A stretch of 64,000 nucleotides of DNA. It comes from Sclerodactyla briareus (Eukaryota; Echinodermata; Holothuroidea; Dendrochirotida; Sclerodactylidae). Made by a program: the position numbers and the translations under genes. Each line of letters begins with the position of its first letter. Position 1 is the first letter of the stretch. Location of the stretch: contig JAODTK010005680.1 in assembly GCA_026419785.1 (NCBI GenBank), positions 62,001 through 126,000 of the forward strand, in the 5' to 3' direction. The notes beneath the pieces are model-generated. The model made no database searches. It saw nothing but the letters and a program-made list of their open reading frames with translations, and was not told the DNA's origin. Below, in pieces: positions 1 to 12,709 of the stretch.

Positions 1-1149
1 TTATTATTTGAAGCGCAGAAAAAAACAAAAAACGAGAGGTGGTAATGTGGATAAGTTGAATCTTGTCTTTACTCGACAGTTACCGCTAGCCATTATTCAA
101 TCGACATCATTTATTCGATCGAAAGAGTTAACATTTCAAAAAAGATTATTAGTTATCCTTTTAGGTCGGGAAATATTAGGAAAAAGTTCCTGGATTAGGG
201 TCGATTCGTCATTCTGAATTAATTATGATATATTCGGACAGAGCATATTTTTTCCGTCCCGCTAATTACGTATTATAAAATCTAGGCTCGGTAATCAGCG
301 AAGCTAGTCATCATATGGCGACATCCTGTGAAAATCAATTTGTAACTTCCCTTAAGGCAGTTCTGTGTTAGCACGACCTTTCAAAATAAGACCTGCTGAC
401 GTCCTTTCGCAAATAGTAGCAACAGATACTCATCGGTTCTCAAGTATATGTGGGGAATGTTTCAATCAGCCCAGTGACAATCTCACTAATGGCACAACAT
501 ATGACGAGTAGTTCTCTACCGAGCGAATGGCGGTATATACAAACCCAAACTCAAACAATTACTCATTTCAAATCTGAGTGATCATTCGGGGTAAACAACA
601 GAATGGTCGGCGGTGATAGTTAATTTTCAGGTGGGAACGAACTAAATCCTGTAAGAGCGGGGGGAGGTGTGGGAGGTTGGTGACACAATCGCCGATAAAC
701 TACGGATGATTGGAAAGCTTCTCTACCAGTACGGGGACATCCTCCTGTTTGGGAGAATGCTGACATTCTCCTGTTCGAGAGAATCGTTTGTCAATAAAGA
801 TATGAATAAACTTCGTCCACAGACTATACGATAAAAACAGTCGTATCCAGATAATGACACCCTGCGCTGATTGGGTGATTTAACGTTACGTATGCCGTAC
901 GTAGGGAACCGTAACTTGATGCGCAGCATAGAACGATGCTACTACAATGTTGATGTCACTCTCTCATCACCACACACTTTACATCACAGCGAACTCTGTT
1001 CAGAACGACTGTGACTAACCTAATAAAAAAAGCTACCTCCGGAGGTAGTTTAATTCTTATTCAAATATTTCGAAATCTATTGACAACTACCAATCCTTGT
1101 TGTAGTTGAAAACAGGGATCCGAATAGCAATAGCATTAAGGCTGTTTTG
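1..1149. other. Unassigned AT-rich sequence
   Basis: No coding similarity is recognised here; the longest open frames are under 70 codons. The one striking element is the perfect palindrome at 1033-1048, listed separately. The right edge grades into the LINE endonuclease, so part of 1000-1150 may be a degraded 5' portion of that element. Confidence 0.4.
1033..1048. repeat. Perfect 16-bp palindrome
   Basis: CTACCTCCGGAGGTAG is its own reverse complement. It is preceded by six A and followed by TTTAATTC. In bacteria an inverted repeat next to a T run would suggest a terminator, but there is no loop and nothing else here is bacterial. It could be a cruciform site or a dimeric protein-binding site, or it could be chance. 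Confidence 0.5.
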
Positions 1150-2382
1150 TTGGGGCTGAGGTTGCCGATCTCTAGGCCAATTCATCCCCCGTTACATTTG
1201 CCGCCTTATAGGGGGAACCCGGCCGGCTCAGGCCCAGAACCAATTAGGCAATTTGATGTAGTTATTAAGAGGTCAATCTAAAGGCAACAAACACATAGTT
1301 ATTGCTGGCGATATGAACTGTGGCCATATTAATGGTCCGAACATCGGAGATAATGCCACTGAATTAGCTGCTCATAAAGAATTACTTGCCCTTCTAGTGA
1401 CAACTCCGTTGACTAATACCCAACTTTCTCCGACTAGGGAAGGAAAAATTTTAGACTTTGCATTTGAATCTAAAAACCATCTTTAGTGAAGTCATAGCAG
1501 GTCACCCTGGTAAAGCACCATTACCTAATGTATAGATTCGAGGTGAAACCAAAGTTTAACCCATCAATGCCTAGGAAAATCTACTCCTATAAACATGCTA
1601 ATTGGGTGTAGTAAGGAGAAACGACATTTTGCTCACCCGCATTATGCCACTGAATCCGGCACAACACCAGGTAGATGAAACTGGATACATTGGAAGCAAA
1701 ACTTATCCCATTATGATAACTTCCATCGAAGATCACGTCAACACGGGGTATACTCCTGGATGCCCACCCCAATTGTAAGACAATGCTAATTTTTGGAGGA
1801 CGGAAAGGACATGTTGTTGTTCACGAAATAGCGGTGTCATTATGAAGAAAATGTCTGTTTCTACTCACATTGACAGTAATTGCTCAAAGGCAAGCAGAAA
1901 TCTTGGGTTGCCCATACATAGAAAAATCTGCGTTTTGGTCCCAAAAAAGGGAAGGTGAGCTTGGCCCATCCTTCTGTGCCGCTCAACCTTTGGCGTATCC
2001 CACAAAATTTGGGATCCTTATAAAACATCGTTAATGACAAAATCGAAAGAATTAACAAGGAAGAGCTGAACGTGTGGGGACACGTGACTCCGTAGACAGA
2101 CAAGTGTGACAGTATTATGAAGTCCCTATACTAGGAAACCACTGTCTCGGAAGGAGGAAGAAAGTAGGTTGTACTCTTTATCAGTATCAATGCAGGTGCG
2201 TTCCAAATGAACTGAGACTTGGTAGGCGTGGTCGCTACATACAAATCCCCCATAAATATCAAACCTTCCAGTACCGTTTCTATTCTCGAACTTTTAGAGA
2301 CTGGAATGAATTACCATCCCCTGTAAAGGAAAGCCCCAGTTCTGATTGTTTTAAGGCGAGCCTGCCCACACACAGTTACTAG
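1150..2382 (+). mobile_element. LINE fragment: endonuclease, linker and C-terminal tail, RT core missing
   Basis: Three frames in succession give a recognisable LINE ORF2. About 1150-1260 gives an endonuclease strand ending near PPYRGNP. The frame through 1307-1318 reads GDMN, the usual catalytic motif of AP-like endonucleases, followed by a PTREGKILDF segment where these enzymes have PTR...LDL. About 1560-2110 resembles the basic linker after the endonuclease (KIYSYKHANW-like), in shifting frames. About 2150-2382 resembles the extreme C-terminus, with FYSRTFRDWNELPS followed by a stop at 2380-2382. The RT palm that should lie between about 2110 and 2150 is absent, so this is an internally deleted, frameshifted copy. 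The style fits the CR1/Jockey supergroup; the clade is uncertain. It cannot encode an active protein. Confidence 0.75.
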
Positions 2383-4138
2383 TGCTGCCTGATGCTTACT
2401 GAAAACCAACATCCTCGTTGTGATACCCGAAGGGGTTTAACGAGTACGAATCAGAGCAGAAACCGGACCGACATAAATTTTCAAGAGCGGTGAGAATGAA
2501 TGTCTCCTATACATTTTCATATGAGTGAACTTTGCACTGTGGGAATCAGTCTTCAGAAGTTCAGAACATTCAGAAAACTGCATGAACTCGCTTGGGATAG
2601 TGTTCTAAACATGCAGTTGGTTCAATATAAGCGAGCAGTGGTTCAGACGGTTCATATACTGGTGTGAGATTTCTTGGCCAAGTCTTCCAGGACTAGTTAG
2701 GTTTAAAATTGAAGTCTTCGAGGTTGTCAGACTCTTCCAGATCGCTAGGAAAAGATCCATTTAAGGAATAAACTGCAACTGGGAGACTTTTACTGGCGAA
2801 TAAAGTCGAGACTAAAATTTAGGTAAATAACGGAGCCTCCGGGATAGTGGAATCCGGGAGAGTGGATAGGCACTGCGAATCGTCTTTAAGCGGGTCAATT
2901 CTTCAAATATTTTTGCAAATTTTATATCATTAGGCTACAGTTCCTCCCAGGGTTTCTCGGCCCACGATGAGTGGGGGAGGGGATGGGGAAGGGGTGAGGG
3001 AGGGGTCGGGGTGACCTCTAACTTTATGAGAGCGTCATGAAGGCAGGCTTCCCCGTACCCTCACTATACCCAATTACCCTCAATTCCAATTTGGGCCCAC
3101 TAATTTTCTAGATTATACAATTTATCTCCAACTTTACTGGATTTTGGGGGCAGTTCCACTATATCTTCTTGCTTTTCCCTTCTTACATTTCCCGTTCTTG
3201 AGCCTTCCATTGCCCTCCGGACTGTACCGTCAATTTTGATTTTCTCTCGAGGAATAACACTGAAAAGCAGTAAAGAGGACACACCACTTCACACCTATTT
3301 ACATCCGCCAGGTGTTTCCCCCCTAATAAATATAGACGCCATATTGTTTTCGTTTTTTTGCCAAATGTGTTTTAGCCTCCTTATAGCTGGATCCTTATCG
3401 AAGGACAACATTCGTCTGTGCAATTTGTAAACATTTACAGTTTGATGTATTTTCTCTCCAAAATATTCCCTGTCTATTATTATTGAGATTTCATCTGGAC
3501 AGAATTTCTAAAAGTTTTTGCTAACTTCAAGCATCATCACCAGCGCGAAACATCACTGGTCAGACTCCAGACTGAGTATGGAAATTTAGACGAGCCATGC
3601 TGGGTAGTTTTAGCTCAAAACGGAGGGTGAGTGTACCTGGTATAACTTGCTCCTGGAGGCTCAGGAAGAATGTGAAGTGTAGGTTTTCCGTGCCTTTTTG
3701 GCCAATACAGTTTTTGACTAGGAAAAACACTCAATGTGCAGTTTTTTGTAGTAGAACATTCCCTTGACCCGTTGATGGTAAACATTGCACCAGATTGTTA
3801 AGCCAATCCGGACGTTTTCATGCGGCGGAGTGCAATACGCTAATGCTAATGCATTTAATGAGCTTTGGCGTCCTTATGTTTTTTTGGGGGAAAATGGTGA
3901 ATCTTCTTCCCACTGATGCTAGTTTCATTAAAATGTGTCTGTTTCGAGTGAAGAAGTATGGAATAAGAAACTGTAGTACAGCTGGCAGTACACAAAAGCT
4001 AATGAAATAACTCATTTGCACTCATCGCGTGTACTAAATATCATTTCGTGAATGTGTATACCATAAACGATTTCATACTAGAACGTGGCTGGATTTGTAA
4101 GAGTTGACCGGTGACGTGGCACAGTCTGTACGTGACTA
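2383..4138. other. Unassigned sequence with a G-rich tract
   Basis: The first 100-150 bases may be 3' untranslated sequence of the preceding LINE. The rest shows no recognisable coding similarity. It contains the G-rich run at 2972-3013, annotated separately, and otherwise ordinary AT-rich sequence. Confidence 0.4.
2972..3013 (+). repeat. G-rich tract able to form a G-quadruplex
   Basis: Within 42 bases there are six runs of three or more G (GGGGGAGGGGATGGGGAAGG and onward) with spacers of 1-3 bases on the + strand. This meets the usual four-run, short-loop rule for an intramolecular G-quadruplex. No promoter or gene could be tied to it. Confidence 0.6.
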
Positions 4139-4345
4139 CACTCTTAAAATGTTGGACAGAATTAACACTGTGGGTAACTAGCAAACCTATCTCGTATTGT
4201 GAAGAAATTACACAGAACCGGGTGGAATGTTGTGTAAAAAAATTGTGCGGATTATATACAATGATTGCGTAATTAGTTACACAACATCATAATAGGTGTG
4301 ATATTCATAGTCTCAATTTTGTTACACAGCAATTTTAAGAGTGAT
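4139..4345. mobile_element. MITE-like fold-back element
   Basis: CACTCTTAAAAT at 4139-4150 is matched in reverse complement by ATTTTAAGAGTG at about 4332-4343, giving 12-bp terminal inverted repeats about 205 bp apart. Inside lies a second perfect inverted pair, ATGTTGTGTAA at 4227-4237 and TTACACAACAT at 4277-4287. Terminal inverted repeats, small size, AT-richness and no coding capacity are what MITEs show. A TA dinucleotide sits directly outside the left end and one base beyond the right end, so a TA target duplication is possible but not clean. Confidence 0.5.
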
Positions 4346-6614
4346 ATGGGAAATTTGCATTTAAAAACACGCAGGCGATAGTATTTTTGTACATGCTTAA
4401 TAGGTAACAAGAATATTGACTTCGAGCAATGCTACTTACTCTTCTTCTTGTTATTTAGAGTCTAAAATTGAAGAATTTTGAAGTTCTTTTAGGAATCTTC
4501 AAATTTCGAATGACCGACATATAGTAGACGGACACTAGATCTAGTAGCTGTAGGTTATGTTTGACGCCTCCATTCAATGATAAAAGCAACAGACCACAAA
4601 ATTTGAACATAAAAAAATGTGTTCTACGATTGAAACTCCAAATGAATGACGTTGCAATTGGAAAGAGTTCCGTTTGATTCACTCGTGTAACCTGCACTGA
4701 TGTAATTATATTCCTTCTCAATACTCCGCACACCGCCATTATAGACGAGTCGGCAATTGACGGTAAAAACATATTGGCCGCATGGTTAAAGTTTTGAGGC
4801 GAAATAGATGACGTATAACTGCACGACGGTATAACCTGCTTTGCTTCAACTCTGACACTGGAGTCAACTGACAACAACATATGACACTGTGAAAACAACC
4901 CGATTTCTCCATTCCAGAAAAGACATTATACTTCAAGAGCATGCGAAATCTATAGGCGTCCGGCTCTCACAATGAGTGAATATGACCGAGACCACACCTC
5001 GGCGCCTTACTCAAGCGACTAACCTCAATCAAGATGAAAACAGGTCGCGAGATGATTTTCATCAACTCCCAGGCTAGAGAGAAGAAATGTATCTATCAGA
5101 GGAGAGAGGTACTCTCGGTGAATGGGTAAATATCAAACGCAATCGAATGATCAGCCCCGTGAGAGAAGTAGCCGCCTCTGTATATTACCAGCGGGAGAGG
5201 AGATACCGTCAACATTGATAAGACGACTTCCTCATATGGGGATTCCTAGCTGCTGGCTTACCAAACGGAGTCAGACTGTGGAAGGAAATACTAACCTACA
5301 TGCCTTAAAGAAACAGTATTGTGCCAATGTAAAAAAAAGGAGATTCGACATTCCCGTGTCAACACTTTTCGAGTTAGGTCGTGTTGCTTAGCTTTGAGGT
5401 GATACGTGATTTTGAAATACGTGGATTAGTTTCATCTGAGTAAGCATTGGAGAAGAATACACACACAATATTTGTTCACTGAATCAGTGGGTCCAATAAT
5501 CCAGTTACCTAATACAAAGAAAACTATTATAACAAAATTATCCCTTTATTATCAATATATGGTGTGTTGTATCAATTGAACCACATCTACTCACATTCAC
5601 TCAAATCGATATCTATACATTATGCGTTTACTTTTTTTCACTATCTCGATATTTTTCTAGTGGTTAGTTCGTGTAGTGACAAGCTTTCGCCGCCTCAAAG
5701 GCGTGCAGAACCATCCCCTTCCGTTGACAAATACCATGCTCGACCTGGTACTATCCATTTCTCCATACATCTTCTTCATATCTTGTTGCTTATGTTATCT
5801 ATTTTTCCTTTCTAAGCGTGCGCTCTTGTAAAGTGATCTTGGTCACATATCTGCTGCTACCTTGTGAAAGAATAAAACACGAATTACCGATAGGTAGTTT
5901 GTGATTGATGATGATTCTGTCGCATTGAGTGTTGAGTAAGGTATGATAGCACAATTATCTGTAAGTAATATTCTATGATACATCCCAAGATATGCGAACT
6001 AAAGAAACTGACAAATACGTGCAACGATGTTAATTGCTGTGACGCGCATGTATCATATTGAACAACATAACGTATTGAACATTGGGTGTTGGAGTGAATA
6101 TATTGTTGTCCACGATCTAATCCTTCAATGCAGTACATTCAATCAGTATCGTTAGGGTTGGTATGATAAAAGTTCAAGACATGCAAGTGGGATTACAAAC
6201 TAACGTTAGCATTAGATATAAGGACTTCATACGACAAGAATACTGGAGTTTCTCCGAAAAAAGGAACCCAAATCGAACCAAACATTCGGTGTCATTAATT
6301 TTCATCAATAATGAAGGTATATTAGAAAAAAAACGCAACTGGTTGTGAATACATGAGACACACGTTGAGCAATATACAGCAAGGTAATATGCTTGTGTAC
6401 GGATTACTGATCTGTTTGGCCACCAAATCGATTGTCGTTAAACAGTCGGGGGGAATGTATGTATCTAATGTACCGGTATTATAAGGGGAAAGTCACATGC
6501 ACGCGTTGCTATGTGCATTCATGTAGACAAACTTCACATGACATAATATTCTTTCTTTTTCTAACGCAGCAACTGGAAGATTTTCTTTCACAAAACGTTT
6601 AATATGTTTATAGC
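4346..6614. other. Unassigned sequence
   Basis: An unrecognised 147-codon open frame runs on the minus strand at 4455-4898. It has no domain, signal peptide or repeat pattern I can name and is probably fortuitous. The stretch from 5650 to 5880 ends in a pyrimidine-rich segment and an AATAAA-containing tail (near 5871) that resembles the 3' end of a retroelement or transcript. I could not assign it. Confidence 0.3.
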
Positions 6615-6695
6615 AGTGATTGGCCTAGAGGCTAATATTATCTTGGCATCAACTGATATGTCTCCACAATAAATATTCGAATCCCCACAGTCACA
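6615..6695 (+). mobile_element. Possible tRNA-headed SINE relic
   Basis: TGGCCTAGAGGC near 6622 resembles a RNA polymerase III A box (TGGCNNAGNGG), and ATTCGAATCCCC near 6679 resembles a B box (GTTCGAATCC). The spacing of about 55 bases is compatible with a tRNA-derived promoter. The arms do not fold into a convincing cloverleaf, so this is not a functional tRNA gene. A chance match remains possible. Confidence 0.3.
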
Positions 6696-8140
6696 CACAG
6701 GAAACGTGGTTCATTCACAGGGTACACAGTACCAGGTTAGTCAATACTAACTGTTATACTGGTTATACTGAACGTAAAAAGGTCTCACATTGTCCTAACA
6801 CGAGGTTGACACGAGTATGACCTGCTAGTATGAAAAACTAGTGAACCTGTTAATTAACCTCCCTCAACGGACCCTTGCCGTAACATTGTACCAGATGTTC
6901 CAGCAACGTGAATCTTCCCAAGAGCTTTAAATTCTCCCAAGTGAATATACAAAATTTTTGACACACAAATCGGATAAATGATACGAAGACTGAATTCTGG
7001 CTAATTCAGTAGGGTTCAGTTTCACAGATTGATAGTGCAACTACATTGAAATGTTGTTCTATCTGAACGATTAACCTTTACAGGTGATGCCAGGAAAATG
7101 AACAAAACTGTCGTATCAGTTAAGCCTTTCGATACCGTTAAATAAAAGCTGCGTGACGGGCAAATCTAAACCCATAGTTACTTCCATCTGTTGAACTGAC
7201 ATTCTATTGCAAAATTTTCCGTTTTATTCGGTTGTGGGTTTAACTTGGAAATAATGCAGATCCTGTTCCAACGAGTGACCAGACACGATTCAGGGGGACG
7301 ATTCGCCCAATTCCTTTTAACAGTGGAAGAATTGTGTTTTCGAAAACTGAATGTTAGGTTTTAGGACAACAATAGACCTGAGGAAGGCCCGAGCAGGACG
7401 ATCAACTTTTTCTCTCGGAAAAGTGAATATCACAGCGCTGTGTTCCTCCGTGGAATAATATTAGCCTTAATTCTAACCAACGAATTATCTTGAGGGATCT
7501 AGGGCCTGAAGAATGATGAAATCTCTGAAAAACCTCATATCAGACGGTTCACGAGTCCGAGCAGTTCGCCTAATTGTGAAACAAGCGAAGGGAGAAACCA
7601 TTGTGCCTCCTTTGTGTGATTATCGCCACATGGCGGTACTGCCCTAACGGCCAATAGTCATTTAAACATGGACTGGATTTTTGGTACTTTATCTTTATTA
7701 CATTACGGCAGCTGAACCCCCAGACGAATTTCAGCCGATTCGAGTTTATAGATAAGTCACAATCAGCTATAGCAAATGGCTTGTGACCATTGTGACATTT
7801 ACGGAGGCACGGCAGGTTCAGTATAATATAGATCCTCGAATTTCTAAAGAGGAAAATTGAAATATTAAATAGGCAACATGCTAAAAATTCAAGGGTGGGG
7901 TTTTGACATGTCCTCTAGCATCTGTGCTCGTTTAAAACAAATCTGTTCATGAACCCCAAATGTGGGGCCTTCAAGGCATAGCCTTATACCCGTGACGTTG
8001 AAAATTTCTCAGTGATTGAACAAGTGCAGTAGCAGATCCCTGCACTCCAATCCGCTTGGAATAGGACTAGATCTCGCTGGGGCAATGAAACCATAACAAA
8101 ATCTACTCTCCAAATATATTCTCCGCTCCTTAAACAAGAT
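6696..8140. other. Unassigned sequence
   Basis: No recognisable coding similarity. It holds a 12-bp palindrome, CACAGCGCTGTG, at 7431-7442 and otherwise featureless AT-rich DNA. Confidence 0.4.
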
Positions 8141-8143
8141 AAG

Positions 8144-8178
<35 letters not shown>

Positions 8179-8226
8179 CCTAACTAAATTGCCCGAATAT
8201 CAAATAATTAATAATAATAATAATAT
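8141..8226. repeat. (TAA)n microsatellite forming a LINE 3' tail
   Basis: Two TAA tracts (8141-8172 and 8206-8226) flank a short AT-rich spacer. On the minus strand they follow GCGCTATAATA, the 3' end of the LINE on that strand. A TAA/ATT microsatellite at the 3' end is typical of CR1/L2-like LINEs, which insert by target-primed reverse transcription and end in short repeats rather than poly(A). Confidence 0.7.
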
Positions 8227-9565
8227 ATAGTATATTATAGCGCAAACTCCAACAAAAGAGTGTTCAATGCGCTTTTAAGTGTGCTGAAAATTGCAAGTGG
8301 AAAATTAGGACTGGGAAAAAAGAAAAGTGTTCAGATGACGTCTGAAAAGATAATAGAATCAAGGGACCTCAAAAAAACAGGAAGGGAGTTCTCATAAGCA
8401 GGGGCACATAGTTAATAAAGCTAGGTCACAAAGTTTTGTTCGAGACCGGGAACCTGAGTTGAGGTTGAGGGGGAGCGAACAGGTATGTGTGACTCTGGTG
8501 TGGTAGCAAATTATGTAAATAGCTGGAGTACCAGTTTTTTGATAGCACGAAAGAAATGATGAGACCTTATAGTCGATACGCGAGAAATAGGCAACCGTGT
8601 AGCTCTTCAGAATAGGGGTACATGTGTAAAATTTCTAACCCTGCAAACTACAACGGGCAGCTGTGTTTTGAACTCTTGTAGCCGCCGGATAATTGGCTTA
8701 GTGGAAGCCCCCAGCGTAGAGAATTTCCATAGTCAAGTGACTCTAATTCGGAATGGATAAGTTTCTCAGTGCGGCCTATCAAGTATTACTGAGTTGCCCC
8801 ACACGTCTTATATGAAACATCATAGACTTGCATATCATACTGAATTGGTGATCCATAGTTAAGTGAGTGTCCATGTACACACCAAGATTTCTGACAACAG
8901 GAATAGCCTGTATGACTTTGGACCCGACAGTAATGGAATTTTGGTCGGGTGGAAATGAATCACAAGCCTTACTACGGAAAACAATCACCTCGGTTTTTTT
9001 CGTCATTGAGCTTTAGATCATTATTGGCCCATCCAGGATCTAACTTCCTGGATGCACGACTCTACCCTGTTAACAGCTGCATGAAGGTCTTCGGAGTCAG
9101 AGGCGAGATACAATTGTGTATCGTCAGCAAGCATACGACATGGGGTTAATGCTTTGTGAGTTAATGAGGTTCCCCAAAGACGACGTGTACATACAGGGGG
9201 AGGGCGGACCCAAACATTGACAATTGGGATACACCATAATGAAGGTCATGAGTACTAGATTTGTTTTGGGACACCTTAATGAACTGAGACCGATTCGTCA
9301 GATAGGATCTGAACCAACCTAAATCGTTCCCACAGATGCCAAACTCCGCTTCCAATTCATGAAGCAGGATATCATGGTTACCGTATCGAAGGCTGCTGAA
9401 AGATCTAGTAGTACAAGCAGTACACATTGTTTGTTATCAATAGAAGAGAGGATATCACTTTGTACCCTAAGCAGAAGATTCAGTACTGAACCCAGGGCGA
9501 TAGGCAGACTGAAACGGGTCAAAACAATTAGTACTGACAATATGCAGACTGAGGGCCTCGTATGA
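8227..9565 (-). mobile_element. CR1/L2-like LINE, 5'-truncated, RT and C-terminus
   Basis: Read on the minus strand in several frames. At about 9565-9400 an RT finger and palm segment gives LLRVQSDILSS and then LLDLSAAFDTV, with the first catalytic aspartate. At 9400-9250 it gives DILLHELEAEFGICG and WFRSYLTNRSQFIKV. Near 9138-9120 the active-site motif reads LADDTQLYL, where most relatives have YADD; both aspartates are kept. At 9006-8779 it gives ITVGSKVIQ...VVRNLGVYMD. Toward 8305 the C-terminus reads RRHLNTFLFSQS and stops at 8305-8307. The 3' untranslated region and ATT tail follow. Endonuclease and 5' parts are absent, as expected from 5' truncation. Several frameshifts and stops show it is inactive. 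Confidence 0.88.
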
Positions 9566-9907
9566 AATAGATATATAGCGAGAACAGAAAGCCGAGAAGC
9601 TCGGTGATTACTTGACTGATCCCTAACCGCCCATGCTCAGTAATGTTGAACTTCATTATATACCGGTTACCGGGGGACACACATACCGAGTATGTGACCC
9701 TCATCTACCAGGTGAGGTTAAAGTTATCGTTAACATGCTAAAATGTACCGAAATATAGATTCTCTCACGGTTTCCCCATTTTCTTCAAACTGACTCCCCC
9801 CCTCGCTATACACAAAAAACAGGGTCCTGTACCCCATGCAAAAGCTTGATAGCATGATAGTTTTATCCTCGTATCTTCAAAAGTTCAAGTTACTTTGAAA
9901 GTAATCA

Positions 9908-9938
<31 letters not shown>

Positions 9939-11399
9939 GTTTTTTTTGCAACTTGTATGGTCAGCCTTTTTAACGGAGAGTACCGAGCCCTATTGTTCCT
10001 GGCTTGTCTGCTTTTTTTTTGGGGGGGGGGATTTGCTGGGGATTGTGAAGAATTGACACTTTTAGCTTGTTTACACGATAACTCGACCCCGCCTTGGTGC
10101 ATTGGGTGAAGCTAAGCTTATACTTGGCACGCTGGTTTCCCATACGAAAGTGCATGGAGCCTATTGTTTAGTGGTCAAGTCGAAGGCAAGAGAGGTCAGA
10201 GTCGGAAAACGTTGTGATCACGATAAATACAAAATGGTCAAGTTGTAATTTGGTGTGCTGCTTTTCATGGGGAAAAACAAGAATCATGTTGTTTTTTGTG
10301 TGAATTGAATATTTTGTGTGGATAATTGTTCTGCCTAACACAACGGAGCATTACCCTATGTCAGAGGACACTACTGCAAGCACCCTGGAGGGCCAGTGCT
10401 TAGGTCATGGGTCAGGGCGACTTGATACTACATGGGCCACCTTCTGAACTGGAGAGAAAGAAAAAAAAGGTGGAATACCTAGAAACCGCCACTACCCGGG
10501 AAATGTGGGTTTTTGTTGGTACCCGGGTGTTTAAATCGTTTTGCGCGACACCTTACAGCCGATCTAAGGTCCACTGATGGACTTCAAGTTGCAGCGTCGG
10601 TAGGAACCGACCATCGAAAAGGTTAGCAGCACTGGATACTGCTGGTTTTGAAATTTCTGAGCACCAGAAGGATTTTCTCGCATTGTTTTTAAAACACGAT
10701 GTCTGAACGTGATATGCCCCGAGTGTAAATAATTATGCCCCATCTTAACCAGCGATATCGGCACGTATCTGAACGAACCCACGGTGAAAACTACTCAGGG
10801 ACTCAGTGATGTCCTACCCGGTCTTTATATATATGGATGAATAAGAACACGCCTCGGCACGTTTTACAGGGCAGGGAAGTCCACCACTCAACCCGTGTCC
10901 TTTGCAAACTCAGATTGCTACCATGATGCTGGTTGCTCCGGAGCTCATCTTATTTGGAGGCTGCTCAGAGGGGGAACCTCTATGCCTCCAAAACAATGAA
11001 CCAGCCTGAGGCCGTCAAGGCGGTATAACAGATACAAGTTTAATTTTCCAGTTCAGTTTTCAGTTCCAAGTTCATTCCAGCTTGCTATACAATCATGTAC
11101 ATTCTTACACCTTTCGGAAGAGTTCCCATTTTCTTCAAAGGTGGTCGAAATAAAACATCTTGGCCGTGCCTGGGCTAAATTTACCTCAGATGGTACCATT
11201 TCGGCGGCGGTTTTGGTTATAAATTGATTTTCGAAGAGGGTGCCGTCCAAAAGAACGGATGGGGCCTATAGTATGGTTATAGGCCTTTCAGAGCTGATTA
11301 GATATATTGTGTATCAGCACATCAAAATGGACACCTCTGAATCTACTCGATCACAGAGAATTGTTTCATAGCATCTATATCGTGATTATGGTATGTCTT
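9566..11399. other. Unassigned sequence with homopolymer runs
   Basis: No recognisable coding similarity. It contains the T tract at 9910-9947 and a T9-G10 run at 10012-10030. Part of 9566-9660 could be a more degraded 5' extension of the neighbouring minus-strand LINE. Confidence 0.4.
9910..9947. repeat. Poly(T) tract
   Basis: 29 T, one G, then 8 T. On the minus strand this is a poly(A) run, which could mark the 3' end of an unrecognised retroposed sequence lying above 9947. No source sequence was recognised. Confidence 0.8.
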
Positions 11400-11516
11400 T
11401 GTGATTTTAGTGGAAGGAGGATCTCAGTTCCAGTTCCAAGCACTCCTAAATGGTTCCACATCTGTTCCACGGTTATTAATAAAGTTACTCGAACCGGCCC
11501 TCCGTTCCTCAGGACC

Positions 11517-12431
11517 TTACAAATGTGATTGTGGTTGCGATTGCAAGTGTTGCATATATAGACAATATACGGATTGTCGCAAACAAAAAATTCGCTCAAA
11601 CACCTGGACAAACCCAGCAGCACCGTCCAAGATCCTACCAAAAGACTGTATCTTAGTTTTGGTCCATGACAGGTCCAGGTCCTGAAGGCCCAACGGATTG
11701 GCCTCCCGACTAAGTGTCACAAGGGCATCAACCAGAGAATTCACAAACTCGGCGAGTAAGCAGCAGCATCCGCGAAGTCCATGTTCGAACCCTGAGTGCC
11801 CCTAAATGAGACTCCACAGCCGGTAGTATCCTCAACCCTCTACATAATCCAGTCCATACAAGTGTGGAAAAGTGGTGGAGCCAGTCCCACACCCATGACA
11901 ACAAAGACTCCACCAGTACAATTTACATCACTCTCACTTTCTCACAATTCTCCAGAGAACCTCCCTACACGCAGAGTCGAAGGCCTCGCGGAAATCGATA
12001 TAAGCCACAACGAAGCCTCTACGGAGAGAGCCAACGGGGACCAAGATGCGATCCACAGTGGATTTTGGAGTAAAACCCGACCAGAATGCTCAGGACGATG
12101 CTGAACAAGCAGTGATAAAGGAGCCTGTTCAGGATGATCCCAGCAAAGACTTTGCCGGGTACTGAGAGGAGTGTACCCCTCTATAGTTATTGCAGTCCCG
12201 ATGACACCAGTGCTCCGAACAGAGCAGTAGTGATCATTTAACAATTCGAGGGCAGCCTGGCCGCCAGCCCAGCGCATCTCTGGATCCGGGAGCATTCCCG
12301 CCCTTCAACTGTTCCAATGCCTCTTGAGTTCCCTCGATAGTAGGCACTTCACAGTGTACAGGAGGTTTCGCCACTTGAGTTGCAACAATATCCATCTGAT
12401 TTTCCAGGATTGGGGGCGCAGCCATATACAA
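11517..12431 (-). pseudogene. Reverse transcriptase portion of the Nimb/I-like LINE
   Basis: This covers the RT domain of the element above. It copies element RNA at a nicked target in active relatives. The N-terminal fingers (12431-12240), the palm (12200-11960), the altered active site (11776-11764) and the thumb or C-terminal segment (11744-11517) appear in order but in different minus-strand frames. Loss of one aspartate of the FADD box and multiple frameshifts make it non-functional. Confidence 0.8.
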
Positions 12432-12709
12432 ATCCTCGAAACTCCCAGCTCAACATGCCCTCAAAGCGGATTCCTCGGTCAAGACCCTGCCGTCATCACC
12501 CTTGACAACTGGGCACCGCACCACATAGGCCGAGTTGCGGGGTCTCTGAAACGCTCTGTAAGCCGTCTCAAACTGCTTCTCTTCACTCAGGTGTATAGAT
12601 GGGAACCTGTAAGGACCCTGGGTACAACTGGCGTGGATGTAGCAGCCACATATTCTCTGAGATCGTCGTAGTGCGTACCAGGTTTCAAATGAGCAGGGGT
12701 AATGTTGCA

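Noticed and set aside
1031-1056. Bacterial-type rho-independent terminator
   Set aside because: The palindrome has no loop and the T run is short; the surroundings are eukaryotic.
4455-4898. 147-codon minus-strand open frame
   Set aside because: No recognisable domain, signal or composition typical of protein; isolated and overlapped by a second frame of similar quality.
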